Source: Psychrobacillus sp042885655 | Lineage (GTDB): Bacteria > Bacillota > Bacilli > Bacillales_A > Planococcaceae | Assembly: GCF_042885655.1 (NCBI RefSeq) | Contig: NZ_JBHVRO010000003.1 | Coordinates: 434,001 to 498,000 of the forward strand | Direction of reading: 5' to 3' | Length of the DNA: 64,000 nt | In this document: in pieces, positions 9,201-15,751 of the stretch | How positions within the stretch are numbered: position 1 is the stretch's first letter | Layout of the letters: every line of letters begins with the position of its first letter | Notes under the pieces: model-generated | Told to the model about the DNA's origin: nothing | Seen by the model: only the letters and a program-made list of their open reading frames with translations | The model's database searches: none | Translations under genes and position numbers: made by a program

Positions 9201-9853
9201 CTGCTGAAACAGATTCGGTAACTGTAGTGATTACAGATGCAGCAGGTAATGTTGGAGAAGCATTGATTTATAAGAAAGAAGAAGCGGCACCTGTCGTGAC
9301 ACTTTCTGTTGACCAAACGGATCTTAAATTATCAACTGGAGAAACAACTCAACTTGCTGTTACAGAAACTACAAAGCCAGCTAATGGCGAGTCAACAAAC
9401 GAAGACGTAACGGCAAAGGCTACGTATGTAGTGGCAGATGAAAATATTGCAACAGTTAGTAATGGATTAGTAACTGCATTATCAGAAGGTTCAACTACCG
9501 TGACCATTTCTTATGGTGGCAATGAAGTTACTGTTAACGTAAAAGTTACAAAACCTGTTGTTGTTGAACCAGTTGTAACGCTTACTGTTGATAAACCACA
9601 ACTAAAATTAAAACCTTCTGAAGAAGCTCAGGTTACGATTAAAGAAGTGACAACGACAGCAGATGGAAAAGTTACAGAAAAAGATGTTACGAAATTAGCT
9701 ACGTATGAAGTAGCGAATAATAATACAGCGTCCGTATCAAGAGGTTTAGTAAAAGCAAAAGGTGCAAATAAATCTACTACAATTACAGTTAGATACGGAG
9801 GACATGTAGTAACAATCGAAGTTGAAGTAGTGAGCCCAGGGAAAGATAAATAA
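6233..9853 (+). CDS. secreted S8 subtilisin-like protease 1 (no C-terminal retention domain)
   Basis: A 1206-residue exoprotease translated from a TTG start preceded by AAAGGGG. A signal peptide (residues 1-31, ending FTALAN) and an inhibitor-I9-type propeptide (about 60-180, containing VAVIVHLSEKPVAL) precede the subtilisin domain. The triad is Asp223 (AVLDTGID), His285 (SHGTHVAGT) and Ser611 (TGTSMATPH). A protease-associated (PA) domain lies between His and Ser (about 400-540), as in Vpr/lactocepin-type enzymes. Fibronectin-like beta domains follow, with a Ca-loop-like NGDGVKDSA (about 810), then two Big2-like Ig domains (about 1019-1200). It ends at VVSPGKDK and lacks the 155-residue C-terminal domain of its paralogues at 15752 and 20628, so it may be released rather than retained. 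Confidence 0.93.
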   Translation: MKKMRFTKFFSSILAFVMVLSLLSPFTALANGDQSLPFKTGTQSESDLLAKAAIVEQLNLLGGEARLHEDLKKVSGNEQVAVIVHLSEKPVALEQGIEKLKGKSLSKAQSTKVKANVKAQQAMIKKEMKNKKISFKEGYSYDTVLNGFAVTVKADDLSKLLEIEGVTLIEPDVTVYALEDSPAKIVKEEQVDAAMNTSISFLGIEKLWNEGIEGQGIKVAVLDTGIDANHPEFQGVYKGGKNFIPNSSTYTKTRADDDASETSPVERPVNTPEFNEKGSAFYTSHGTHVAGTIAAIGANEYGIKGIAPKVDLYAYRVLGAYGSGATSGIVKAIDTAVIEGMDVINLSLGGGSNTETDAGSFAINNAMLAGTISVIATGNSGPNRGTMGTPATARLGIAVGNTTNPETMYDGKVNVSVGSYNLSKQLKLMGTTFGTSVAKQLEGEFDLVAVPGLGEAIDYNGIDVKGKVALISRGSIAFVDKIANAKANGAVAAIIHNFAGGTNAPNASGTFLGDSFDFIPTFDMSQTDGDAIRAALKDGAGKITFGNFGSSSTVGDDVNDSSSRGPSTPNFDIKPDVTAPGTNIMSTIPMYKADFPNVKYDKAYDRKTGTSMATPHIAGIAALVKQANPTWNAFDVKVALSNTAKILNTAKYDVFSQGAGRVDAYAAAHPNILAYAIDNAVLDGTGAIVENLKGTVTFGPQSLKENISVTKQILVKDVKGLGGDYKVTVDVKKSFGDAKLTVDQPTFTLAGEQLLNVTLTASKATAPNGSELLGYIHINGGGSDISLPFAADFSGVAKTEIKNMSISETDLSFNGDGVKDSAVLAFTLTGDVTTNYIELWDIMNPEGGEYGDGYIGYLHAGSSLGKGSYTLNITGQYKPWGSAPATTIPDGLYTIDYTASTASGVISDYVGPIVVKSTKPEIIGAVDGELATGQVNDKYIDYNEELYLYGLDYDLNDKLHASYITTQNGEKAKAVEFKLAQDGSFSFPVTAETDSVTVVITDAAGNVGEALIYKKEEAAPVVTLSVDQTDLKLSTGETTQLAVTETTKPANGESTNEDVTAKATYVVADENIATVSNGLVTALSEGSTTVTISYGGNEVTVNVKVTKPVVVEPVVTLTVDKPQLKLKPSEEAQVTIKEVTTTADGKVTEKDVTKLATYEVANNNTASVSRGLVKAKGANKSTTITVRYGGHVVTIEVEVVSPGKDK

Positions 9854-9873
9854 AAGAACAATTAAAAAATACT

Positions 9874-9909
9874 AGCAGCCGAAATTGTATCTTCGGCTGC
9901 TATTTTTTT
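9874..9909 (+). terminator. rho-independent terminator (AGCAGCCGA type)
   Basis: AGCAGCCGA/TCGGCTGCT stem followed by seven T. It is a near copy of the hairpin at 5897-5931, which ends the gene upstream of the protease. Confidence 0.9.
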
Positions 9910-10059
9910 ATTAATAATGTTCTTTTGAGAGGAAACTAGGAGTTATTGAAACTTCATTTTCTGCAATATTTAATTTTAAGTTGGCATAAAATAATTAATT
10001 ACTCTTTCAATTAAGAATAGTATGATAGATTCAAGAAGATATATGTGAGGGGTTTGTGG

Positions 10060-11331
10060 ATGTATTGTGATCAGTGTGGTTGGAAGAATGAGGAAGGTGC
10101 TAATTTTTGCTCTAATTGTGGGCTTCGTTTCAAAGAGAATCGTTCGAGATATAAGTTTAATGCAGTGCTAAATGTATCGTTGGTTATTTTAGTAGGAATA
10201 GGTTGTCTGTTTTATAGTGTATTGGATGGAGTAGGTAAATCAGCTTTGAGTAATGTGGCTGAAGCTGTGTCGAAAAATCCAGTTGATGAGGGTAGTAAGA
10301 AGGATAAAGTACAGATTATTAAGGAATCACAATCTCGTGTGTTTTCTATATTTACCGAAGATGGTTTTGGTTCTGGCTTTTTATTTGATGGTAAGGGAAG
10401 GGTTGTAACGAATGCACATGTGTTGGATGGTAATACGGAAGTGACTGTACGCGATTGGTTGGGACATGAAACAACTGGACAAGTGATTGGGATTTCCAGA
10501 TTCTATGACATAGCATTGATACAAGTGGATGATTATATAGGAGAAAAGCCATTGGAGAAGGGAAACTATTTTTTGGATGTTGGTTCGGAGGTTATTGCCT
10601 TTGGAACACCTCAAGGGTTTGAAAACTCGGCATCCATTGGATATGTGACGGGGCGTAGTAGGAGCATTGATGTTGTTGAAACTGGTTACTACTATGATAG
10701 TCTTTATCAAATCGATGCTCAAATTTCACCTGGAAGTAGCGGAGGTCCTTTAATGGATGTAAAAACAGGTAAAGTAATTGGTATCAATACTGCTTCACTG
10801 ATTGATGATGAATCGATTAGTTTTTCAATGCCGATACCGACAATGCTTCCTTTGCTCATTAAATGGGCGAAATACCCGATGTCACCTGAACAAGTGCTAA
10901 AAATTATGCCACATGAAGAAAGTGTAACGCATGATTATGAAAAAGCTGATAACGCTATTGGAGATAAATTTTATTTAGAAGAGTTTAGTTTGACAAACTT
11001 TGTTCAAGAGTTTAGATGTAGCTTTGAAACGGCTGTTGAATACGAGGATTTTACTTTTATAGAGGACATGTTGAAGCCTGATAGTGCCGCTTATCAGAAA
11101 ATGGACGACTACATTAAGGACATAATGGGTAAAGACATAAAGTTAAAGCTAACTTCCACTAAAGTTACTGGGCTAGAGATCAAAGACGATCACGCCATCG
11201 TAAGTACAAATGAAGTATTCGATCTAATTAATGCTGGAGGGAGGCGTGATACCTACAGGATAGACAGGGAGTATTCGATTGTCTTGGATGAGTATGGGTA
11301 TTATATGATCTCTGAAATGTCTGGGTATTGA
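10060..11331 (+). CDS. membrane-anchored trypsin-like (HtrA/DegP-type) serine protease with N-terminal zinc ribbon
   Basis: A 423-residue protein. Residues 3-20 form a zinc ribbon (CDQC, then CSNC), followed by a basic stretch and one membrane helix (about 36-56). The rest lies outside: a chymotrypsin-fold protease with His120 (TNAHVLDG), Asp150 (YDIALIQ) and Ser227 (SPGSSGGPL), then a roughly 130-residue C-terminal domain with an NTF2-like look where HtrA proteins usually have PDZ. The zinc ribbon would be cytosolic, an arrangement also seen in TcaA-like proteins. ATG 10060 is chosen because GTGAGGGG upstream is the ribosome binding site; GTG 10045 would use the site as codons. It probably performs surface protein quality control or regulated proteolysis. 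It follows the first secreted protease on the same strand but behind a terminator. Confidence 0.85.
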   Translation: MYCDQCGWKNEEGANFCSNCGLRFKENRSRYKFNAVLNVSLVILVGIGCLFYSVLDGVGKSALSNVAEAVSKNPVDEGSKKDKVQIIKESQSRVFSIFTEDGFGSGFLFDGKGRVVTNAHVLDGNTEVTVRDWLGHETTGQVIGISRFYDIALIQVDDYIGEKPLEKGNYFLDVGSEVIAFGTPQGFENSASIGYVTGRSRSIDVVETGYYYDSLYQIDAQISPGSSGGPLMDVKTGKVIGINTASLIDDESISFSMPIPTMLPLLIKWAKYPMSPEQVLKIMPHEESVTHDYEKADNAIGDKFYLEEFSLTNFVQEFRCSFETAVEYEDFTFIEDMLKPDSAAYQKMDDYIKDIMGKDIKLKLTSTKVTGLEIKDDHAIVSTNEVFDLINAGGRRDTYRIDREYSIVLDEYGYYMISEMSGY

Positions 11332-11502
11332 ATGTTATATATTTTATTTACGAAATCATCGGCTGTTTTTTTGTTGTAGAATATGAATATTTATTTCATT
11401 CTCAAAAGGGTTTTTCAAAATTGTAGAGAATTGTGACAACACAGAAAGCTGAATAAGAAGGAGATTTTTTCTACAGACTTACTAATATAAGGAGGACTGG
11501 AG

Positions 11503-12165
11503 ATGAAGATTCGGATTGAATGGATTTACAAAACGTCTAAAGGAGCGGAAACTACCTTCCATTCTGAGGAAATGCCGGCTGCAAAGGCTCTACTATTTGC
11601 GGAAGACATGGAAAGGACTGGCCGTGTAAAAAGCGTCATATTTAATGACCAGTATGATAGCACGTGGACAGTCAAAGAGTTAAAGAGTTACTTGAAAGGA
11701 ATAGAAACTGAACCGCATAATGTCACTGTCTATTTTGACGGAGGATTTGACCGTTCTACAAGTAGCTCGGGTTTAGGTTGTGTCATTTATTATGAGCAAA
11801 ATGGGAAATCTTACAGGCTTCGACGAAATGCGCCTGCTACTGGTCTCATATCAAATAATGAGGCAGAATATGCGGCATTTTATTTGTGTTTAACTGAGCT
11901 TGAGCTGTTGGGCGTGCATCATTTGCCCGTTCGATTTATTGGTGATTCGCAAGTTGTGATTAATCATTTACGCGAGGAATGGCCAGTAATTGAAAAGGAC
12001 TTGTTTAATTGGGCCGACAAAATTGACACGAAAATGAAGGAGCTTGGTTTGCAACCGGAATATGAACTGGTTCCGCGGAAATCCAATGGTGAAGCAGATC
12101 GATTAGCTACTCAGGCGCTAAATGGAATTGAAATTACAGCAACGAGTGAAGTAATGAGTGACTAG
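11503..12165 (+). CDS. RNase H-like (reverse-transcriptase-like) protein
   Basis: A 220-residue protein. The N-terminal 70 residues form a small separate domain seen in Bacillus relatives; residues 74-205 are an RNase HI fold. Candidate metal ligands are Asp79 (VYFDGG), Glu122 (NNEAEYAAF), Asp148 (FIGDSQ) and Asp199 (EADRLA), the full D-E-D-D set, so hydrolysis of RNA in RNA:DNA hybrids is plausible. The family is often annotated as reverse transcriptase-like, but no polymerase domain exists here. ATG 11503 follows an AAGGAGGA site, and a terminator lies at 12201-12245. Confidence 0.85.
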   Translation: MKIRIEWIYKTSKGAETTFHSEEMPAAKALLFAEDMERTGRVKSVIFNDQYDSTWTVKELKSYLKGIETEPHNVTVYFDGGFDRSTSSSGLGCVIYYEQNGKSYRLRRNAPATGLISNNEAEYAAFYLCLTELELLGVHHLPVRFIGDSQVVINHLREEWPVIEKDLFNWADKIDTKMKELGLQPEYELVPRKSNGEADRLATQALNGIEITATSEVMSD

Positions 12166-12200
12166 TAAATTAAATAATCGATCCAGTCATCGTGGAAATT

Positions 12201-12245
12201 GTGAGGTAATCAACTATTTAATGGTTGAGTATCTCGCTTTTTTAT
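12201..12245 (+). terminator. probable rho-independent terminator
   Basis: GAGGTAATCAAC can pair imperfectly with GTTGAGTATCTC, followed by a T-rich run. Confidence 0.65.
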
Positions 12246-12376
12246 TTATATCGTATTTCACCAAGTTGATTTTTCGAAGCTTACCGCAGGATCAAGTGTG
12301 TGAATCGAGAGGTCAACGTCGCATAATGTAAATTATGTCGAATTTCACAATTTCAATGCCACGTATCGCGTGTCGA

Positions 12377-12520
12377 ATATCGCAAGATCAAGTGCGAACG
12401 GCAAGATCAAGTGCGTGAATCGCAAGATCCAGTGTGAATCGCAAAATCGAGTGTGCGAATCGCAAGATAAAGTGCGCGAATAGCAAGATAAAGTGTGTGA
12501 ATCGCAAGAGCAAGTGCGCA
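12377..12520. repeat. degenerate tandem repeat, unit about 19-21 bp
   Basis: Seven consecutive copies of a unit close to AATCGCAAGATCAAGTGCG, varying at two or three positions and in length by one or two bases. An isolated copy lies at 12284-12300. There are no unique spacers between units, so it is not a CRISPR array. It lies between convergent genes. Confidence 0.8.
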
Positions 12521-12605
12521 TAACGCAAATTCCCCCCACTTCAGCCAGTGACTGGGTAGCGCTGGAGCGGAGATTAAAAATAACTAATTGATGAATGCCG
12601 TAAAT

Positions 12606-12641
12606 AAAGCCTGCAACTAGATTGGCTAGTTGCAGGCTTTA
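12606..12641. terminator. bidirectional terminator with 16-bp perfect stem
   Basis: TAAAGCCTGCAACTAG pairs perfectly with CTAGTTGCAGGCTTTA around a four-base loop. It ends the minus-strand gene at 12643 and can also stop plus-strand transcription. Confidence 0.85.
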
Positions 12642-12642
12642 T

Positions 12643-13053
12643 TTAGTTTGTAGGAGAATGATTTGTATTCTCTTGTTTTGCTGGGGATTGGTTATTTTCT
12701 TCGGGAAAAGACTCTTCCTTTTTAGGAAGTTTCTTTTGTTGCGATTTTGGGAAAGCTTGTTTTGCCTCTGATTTTGAGTTGCTATCTTGTACGTTTTCAT
12801 TATAATATTGAACGCTTGTCATCGAACCTTCTTCAACCATACGATTATCGTCTGGATCGTGGGGATCAGAGAACCCGGCTTTCGTCATTTGTGTCGGTTT
12901 ATGCTTTTGCGAATGCATGTAAGAATTAGCTTTCGTTTTAGTGTTTTTTAATGACGTTTTTGCTTTCTCTCTGTTTTCGATTTTCTTGAAAAACATAATA
13001 GCGAAGGCAGTTATGCCACCCAATAAGAAAGATCGTTTAGTTCCTTTAAGCAT
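12643..13053 (-). CDS. small membrane-anchored hydrophilic protein
   Basis: A protein of about 136 residues. A short basic N-terminus (MLKGTKRSFLLGG) and one hydrophobic helix (about 10-25) are followed by a Lys/Gln/Ser/Glu-rich, probably disordered tail. The look is YtxH-like, but I cannot assign a family. The start ATG at 13053 has a GGGAG site at good distance; GTG 13062 and ATG 13059 would overlap the site. It is convergent with the RNase H-like gene and shares the 16-bp hairpin terminator. Confidence 0.6.
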   Translation of the reverse strand: MLKGTKRSFLLGGITAFAIMFFKKIENREKAKTSLKNTKTKANSYMHSQKHKPTQMTKAGFSDPHDPDDNRMVEEGSMTSVQYYNENVQDSNSKSEAKQAFPKSQQKKLPKKEESFPEENNQSPAKQENTNHSPTN

Positions 13054-13171
13054 GCTCATCACTCCCTATAGTTTATTGTTATAGTTTACCCACATACAAA
13101 AGGAGTCAAACATCTTTATATTAAAATTGGTTTAGTCTTGGTAAAAAAAGTTATGGGAAATATGCTCAAAT

Positions 13172-13220
13172 TATTACAGGAGTGTTACTAGTGCCTGGCA
13201 CCAGTAACACTCCTGTAATA
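13172..13220. repeat. GGTGCC-T-GGCACC palindromic element, copy 1
   Basis: A near-perfect 49-base palindrome. Arms ATTACAGGAGTGTTACT and AGTAACACTCCTGTAAT flank the core GTGCCTGGCAC. It lies between the minus-strand genes at 12643 and 13250. It has no T run on either strand, so it is not an ordinary terminator. Confidence 0.85.
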
Positions 13221-13249
13221 TTGTGTAGAATTGCTAGATTTCTATCTAG

Positions 13250-14332
13250 TTAGTCTGCGAAACGATATGAGTTTTTTCCGCTTACTTTTACTTCGTACAT
13301 ATTAGAATCTGCTTGTTTTAATAGTTCCGTTTTATCTGCACCATTTTGAGGACACTGGGCAATTCCAATACTAGGCGATATTTGGATTTCCTGATTCGAA
13401 ATGAGGAAAGGATTTTGAAAAGCCTGTATTATCCTTTCCGCTACATTTATACAGTCTTGTTTATTTGAATTAGGTAATAGAATAGTAAATTCATCCCCAC
13501 CCAATCTCGAAACGAAGTCATCTTCTCGGACATTACTACTCAAAAGGTTACTAACCTCTATCAATAGTTTATCTCCTGCATCGTGTCCAAGTTTGTCGTT
13601 AACACCCTTAAAACCGTCCAAATCCAAAAACATAACTGCAAAATTACTATTGGTTTCATTAAAATCTTCCCATAATTGTTCTAATTTATTTACGAAAGAT
13701 CTTCTATTTGGGAGTTTCGTTAACTCATCATGATAAGCAAGTTCTTTTACTTCATGCTCTTGCGCATTTCTGCAAGTTACGTCTCTAGCGATTACTTCTC
13801 TAGCAGGACTGCCTTTATATTCAATTTTGGTAGTATTGATTTCTAAATCAATTATTTTACCATCTAATCTTTTTGCCTTAAAGGACTGATTTACGATAGA
13901 GTCTTTCCTACTTTTCATATTTGATAAAGAAATTGGATTTGGGTTAGAGGAATGGAATTGGATTAGATCCTCCCAGTTTTGTCCAATTAATTCATTAGGG
14001 CTTTCTGCACCAATTAATGCAGCGCTCGCTTGATTTGCATATATGATACTTGAATCTCTATGTATTATTATAGCTTCGGGGAATAAGTCAGTAAGGCGGC
14101 GATACTGTTTTTCTTCTTCTTTTGCTTTAACTATTGCTTTTTGACCTAAATAAAGAGCGTAAAATGTTAAGCCCAATTCAATGAAAGAAAAAACTGTATC
14201 AAGTACTAAGTTTATTAATTCATCATGTTTTACGGCTAAAAGTTCTATTAAACTATTATCAAAAATGTCTATGATCGAGAAAACGACCAGTAGAATTAAA
14301 ATGACTTTAATATTTATTGCAACCTTTTTCAA
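13250..14332 (-). CDS. membrane-bound PAS-GGDEF diguanylate cyclase
   Basis: A 360-residue protein with two N-terminal membrane helices (about 8-24 and 42-65), a PAS domain (about 75-185, ending in VIARDVT) and a C-terminal GGDEF domain (about 195-358). The active-site loop is the intact RLGGDEF, and REDD five residues upstream forms an RxxD inhibitory site, so c-di-GMP synthesis with product inhibition is expected. The cyclase signature YHDELTKLPNRR and DLDGFKGVNDKLGHDAGD are also intact. Translation starts at TTG 14332, eight bases after an AAAGGAG site. The PAS domain probably senses a small ligand or redox state. No EAL or PilZ partner is in the window. Confidence 0.93.
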   Translation of the reverse strand: MKKVAINIKVILILLVVFSIIDIFDNSLIELLAVKHDELINLVLDTVFSFIELGLTFYALYLGQKAIVKAKEEEKQYRRLTDLFPEAIIIHRDSSIIYANQASAALIGAESPNELIGQNWEDLIQFHSSNPNPISLSNMKSRKDSIVNQSFKAKRLDGKIIDLEINTTKIEYKGSPAREVIARDVTCRNAQEHEVKELAYHDELTKLPNRRSFVNKLEQLWEDFNETNSNFAVMFLDLDGFKGVNDKLGHDAGDKLLIEVSNLLSSNVREDDFVSRLGGDEFTILLPNSNKQDCINVAERIIQAFQNPFLISNQEIQISPSIGIAQCPQNGADKTELLKQADSNMYEVKVSGKNSYRFAD

Positions 14333-14715
14333 TTTTTTCTCCTTTAAATTAAAAGCTAGAAGTACAGTAAACTTAGCTATCTCATTGCTAGCTTTTTGAT
14401 TATTTTGTGTTCATATTTTGTTGAGATAATTCTTTTAACTAATACTATCATATTTTTAGGTAATCTTTAAATAAAATGAAAACTTTATAACTATATTCAA
14501 TTTACTCGATAGGTATTTAAAACTATTATATTTAAAATTCTGAAATGGTGAATAATAATTAAAAACATATTCAAGAAGACAAGATGCTGGTAATGAATGG
14601 AAATATAGTAACCGTAATGTAGTGTGTTTAGGGTAGCTTCGGAAGCAATATAGAAAGAATAGTTGTTAATAGTGTAGAGTAGATAGAGGAATCACAGAAA
14701 AGGAGAACTTAAAGC
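14333..14715. other. divergent intergenic region, nothing recognised
   Basis: About 380 AT-rich bases lie between the divergent cyclase and YdjM-like genes. Promoters for both should lie here, but I cannot point to convincing hexamer pairs or operators. Confidence 0.3.
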
Positions 14716-15195
14716 ATGACAGGAAAAACACACATCGTAGGCGGTATTGCAGCAAGTCTTGCTTTTGCACAAATCTCAAATTATGATCCAGTTATTTTAG
14801 TTGGAGCAGGAGTCATAGGTGCATTAATTCCGGATATTTGCCACGGAGGTAGCACAATCGGCCGTAAGTTTCCATTTGTATCTAAAATGGTACATATTCT
14901 TTTTGGGCATCGATCTTTTACTCATAGTTTGTTGTTTTTATTATTAATGGGTGTTTTGTTAAACTCATTAGTAATAAATGAATCAGTAGTAGCAGGAGTT
15001 TTAGTTGGAATCATTAGTCATTTCATTTTGGACATGGCTACTAAAAACGGCATTAAATTGCTATATCCATTAAAAGTAACCGTGCGCTTGCCACTCACTA
15101 CGAGAACTGGTGGTGCAATAGAGTATTTAGTATTTGCTACATTGTCCCTTCTGTCGGTCTATTTTGGATATGGAGCGTTTGCGGGGTATTTTTAA
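14716..15195 (+). CDS. YdjM/DUF457-family membrane metal-dependent hydrolase-like protein
   Basis: A 159-residue membrane protein with four hydrophobic segments. It has the family's polar motifs: TGKTH at the N-terminus, IPDICHG in the first loop, GHRSFTHS in the middle and HFILDMATKNGI near the third helix. These His/Asp clusters are thought to bind metal at the membrane. In Escherichia coli the relative YdjM is an SOS-regulated inner-membrane protein; its reaction is not firmly known. ATG 14716 follows an AAAAGGAGA site. A weak terminator lies at 15230-15258. Confidence 0.85.
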   Translation: MTGKTHIVGGIAASLAFAQISNYDPVILVGAGVIGALIPDICHGGSTIGRKFPFVSKMVHILFGHRSFTHSLLFLLLMGVLLNSLVINESVVAGVLVGIISHFILDMATKNGIKLLYPLKVTVRLPLTTRTGGAIEYLVFATLSLLSVYFGYGAFAGYF

Positions 15196-15229
15196 AATAT
15201 GACTTGTAGATGAGTTTGTAAGCAGTTTG

Positions 15230-15258
15230 AGCTGTCCTAATAGAGGGCAGCTTTTTTG
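15230..15258 (+). terminator. weak rho-independent terminator
   Basis: AGCTGTCC pairs with GGGCAGCT (one G-T pair), followed by six T. Confidence 0.6.
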
Positions 15259-15368
15259 TATTTTACGAGTAGAAAATAGAATGGTTCAGGAGCTAGGGAA
15301 ATAGTTTAGTAAATTGAATCAATTTAATTAATAGTATTTGAACATTGACTTTTTGTTAATTGGACCGA

Positions 15369-15420
15369 ATCGACGAGGAAGCCTGGCCTCGCCCCGCAGA
15401 ATCCTTTTACCTGCAAGGGA
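15369..15420. repeat. fragment of dispersed intergenic repeat
   Basis: CGACGAGGAAGCCTGGCCTC and CCCCGCAGAATCC resemble the Bacillus-type repeat also seen at 1638-1709. It is GC-rich inside AT-rich surroundings and lacks the terminal GTTGATT/AATCAAC ends. Confidence 0.45.
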
Positions 15421-15523
15421 AAATTGAATAATTTGTAAGAAATCTTTAAAGCTATTTGCATTTATAGGTGTTCATTTGAATTATGAAATTGATTCCTAAA
15501 AAAATGAATTATTTTAATACAAC

Positions 15524-15570
15524 ACTAGTGATAATTAGATATGGACAGACATAACTTTATATGACAACTA
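15524..15570 (+). promoter_or_regulatory. upstream block shared with protease 3 leader
   Basis: ACTAGTGATAATTAGAT, then CATAACTTTATATGA, about 180-230 bases before the start. The same words recur at 20485-20525, about 105-145 bases before protease 3, while much of the surrounding sequence differs. This may be a conserved promoter/operator or a duplication remnant. Confidence 0.45.
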
Positions 15571-15698
15571 ACTTTCAAAAATTTTAGATACCGTACTAAA
15601 AAGTAGAAGTATATCTTGATTAAATAAATCAATATTTCGATTAATTTAATAAATAGAATATTCAATATTTTAGTGCTAATAAAATTTTTATAAGTTGG

Positions 15699-15729
15699 TA
15701 ATTGCGCACAAAACTGCACTGTACGCAAT
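15699..15729 (+). promoter_or_regulatory. 5' hairpin before the protease 2 ribosome binding site
   Basis: AATTGCG pairs with CGCAATT around a 16-base loop, ending just before the AGGGGAAAGGGG ribosome binding site. Protease 1 has a different stem (AAGTTG/CAACTT) in a similar position. Confidence 0.45.
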
Positions 15730-15751
15730 TAGGGGAAAGGGGAAATGAGAT

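Larger units (their letters stand above)
12166..12642. other. 480-base gap with terminators and a degenerate short tandem repeat
   Basis: The gap lies between convergent genes. It contains the terminator of the RNase H-like gene (12201-12245), the tandem repeat at 12377-12520 and the long shared hairpin at 12606-12641. Reading frames within it are by-products of the repeat. Confidence 0.5.
15196..15751. other. 556-base gap: terminator, repeat fragment, leader of protease 2
   Basis: It holds the weak terminator at 15230-15258, a repeat fragment at 15369-15420, a block at 15524-15570 similar to one before protease 3, and a hairpin just before the protease ribosome binding site. No gene is evident. 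Confidence 0.5.

Noticed and set aside
10352..10722. Minus-strand frames opposite the HtrA-like protease
   Set aside because: Antisense shadows of a gene with an intact catalytic triad.
12377..12520. CRISPR array
   Set aside because: Units follow each other directly without unique spacers, are degenerate, and no cas genes are in the window.
12345..12539. Minus-strand Cys/Ser/His-rich frame of 64 codons
   Set aside because: It is the translation of the 19-21 bp tandem repeat, has no ribosome binding site and a repetitive composition.
15525..15728. Minus-strand 67-codon frame in the leader of protease 2 (and 20276-20470 in that of protease 3)
   Set aside because: Low-complexity Ile/Phe/Tyr/Lys translation of AT-rich DNA without a ribosome binding site.
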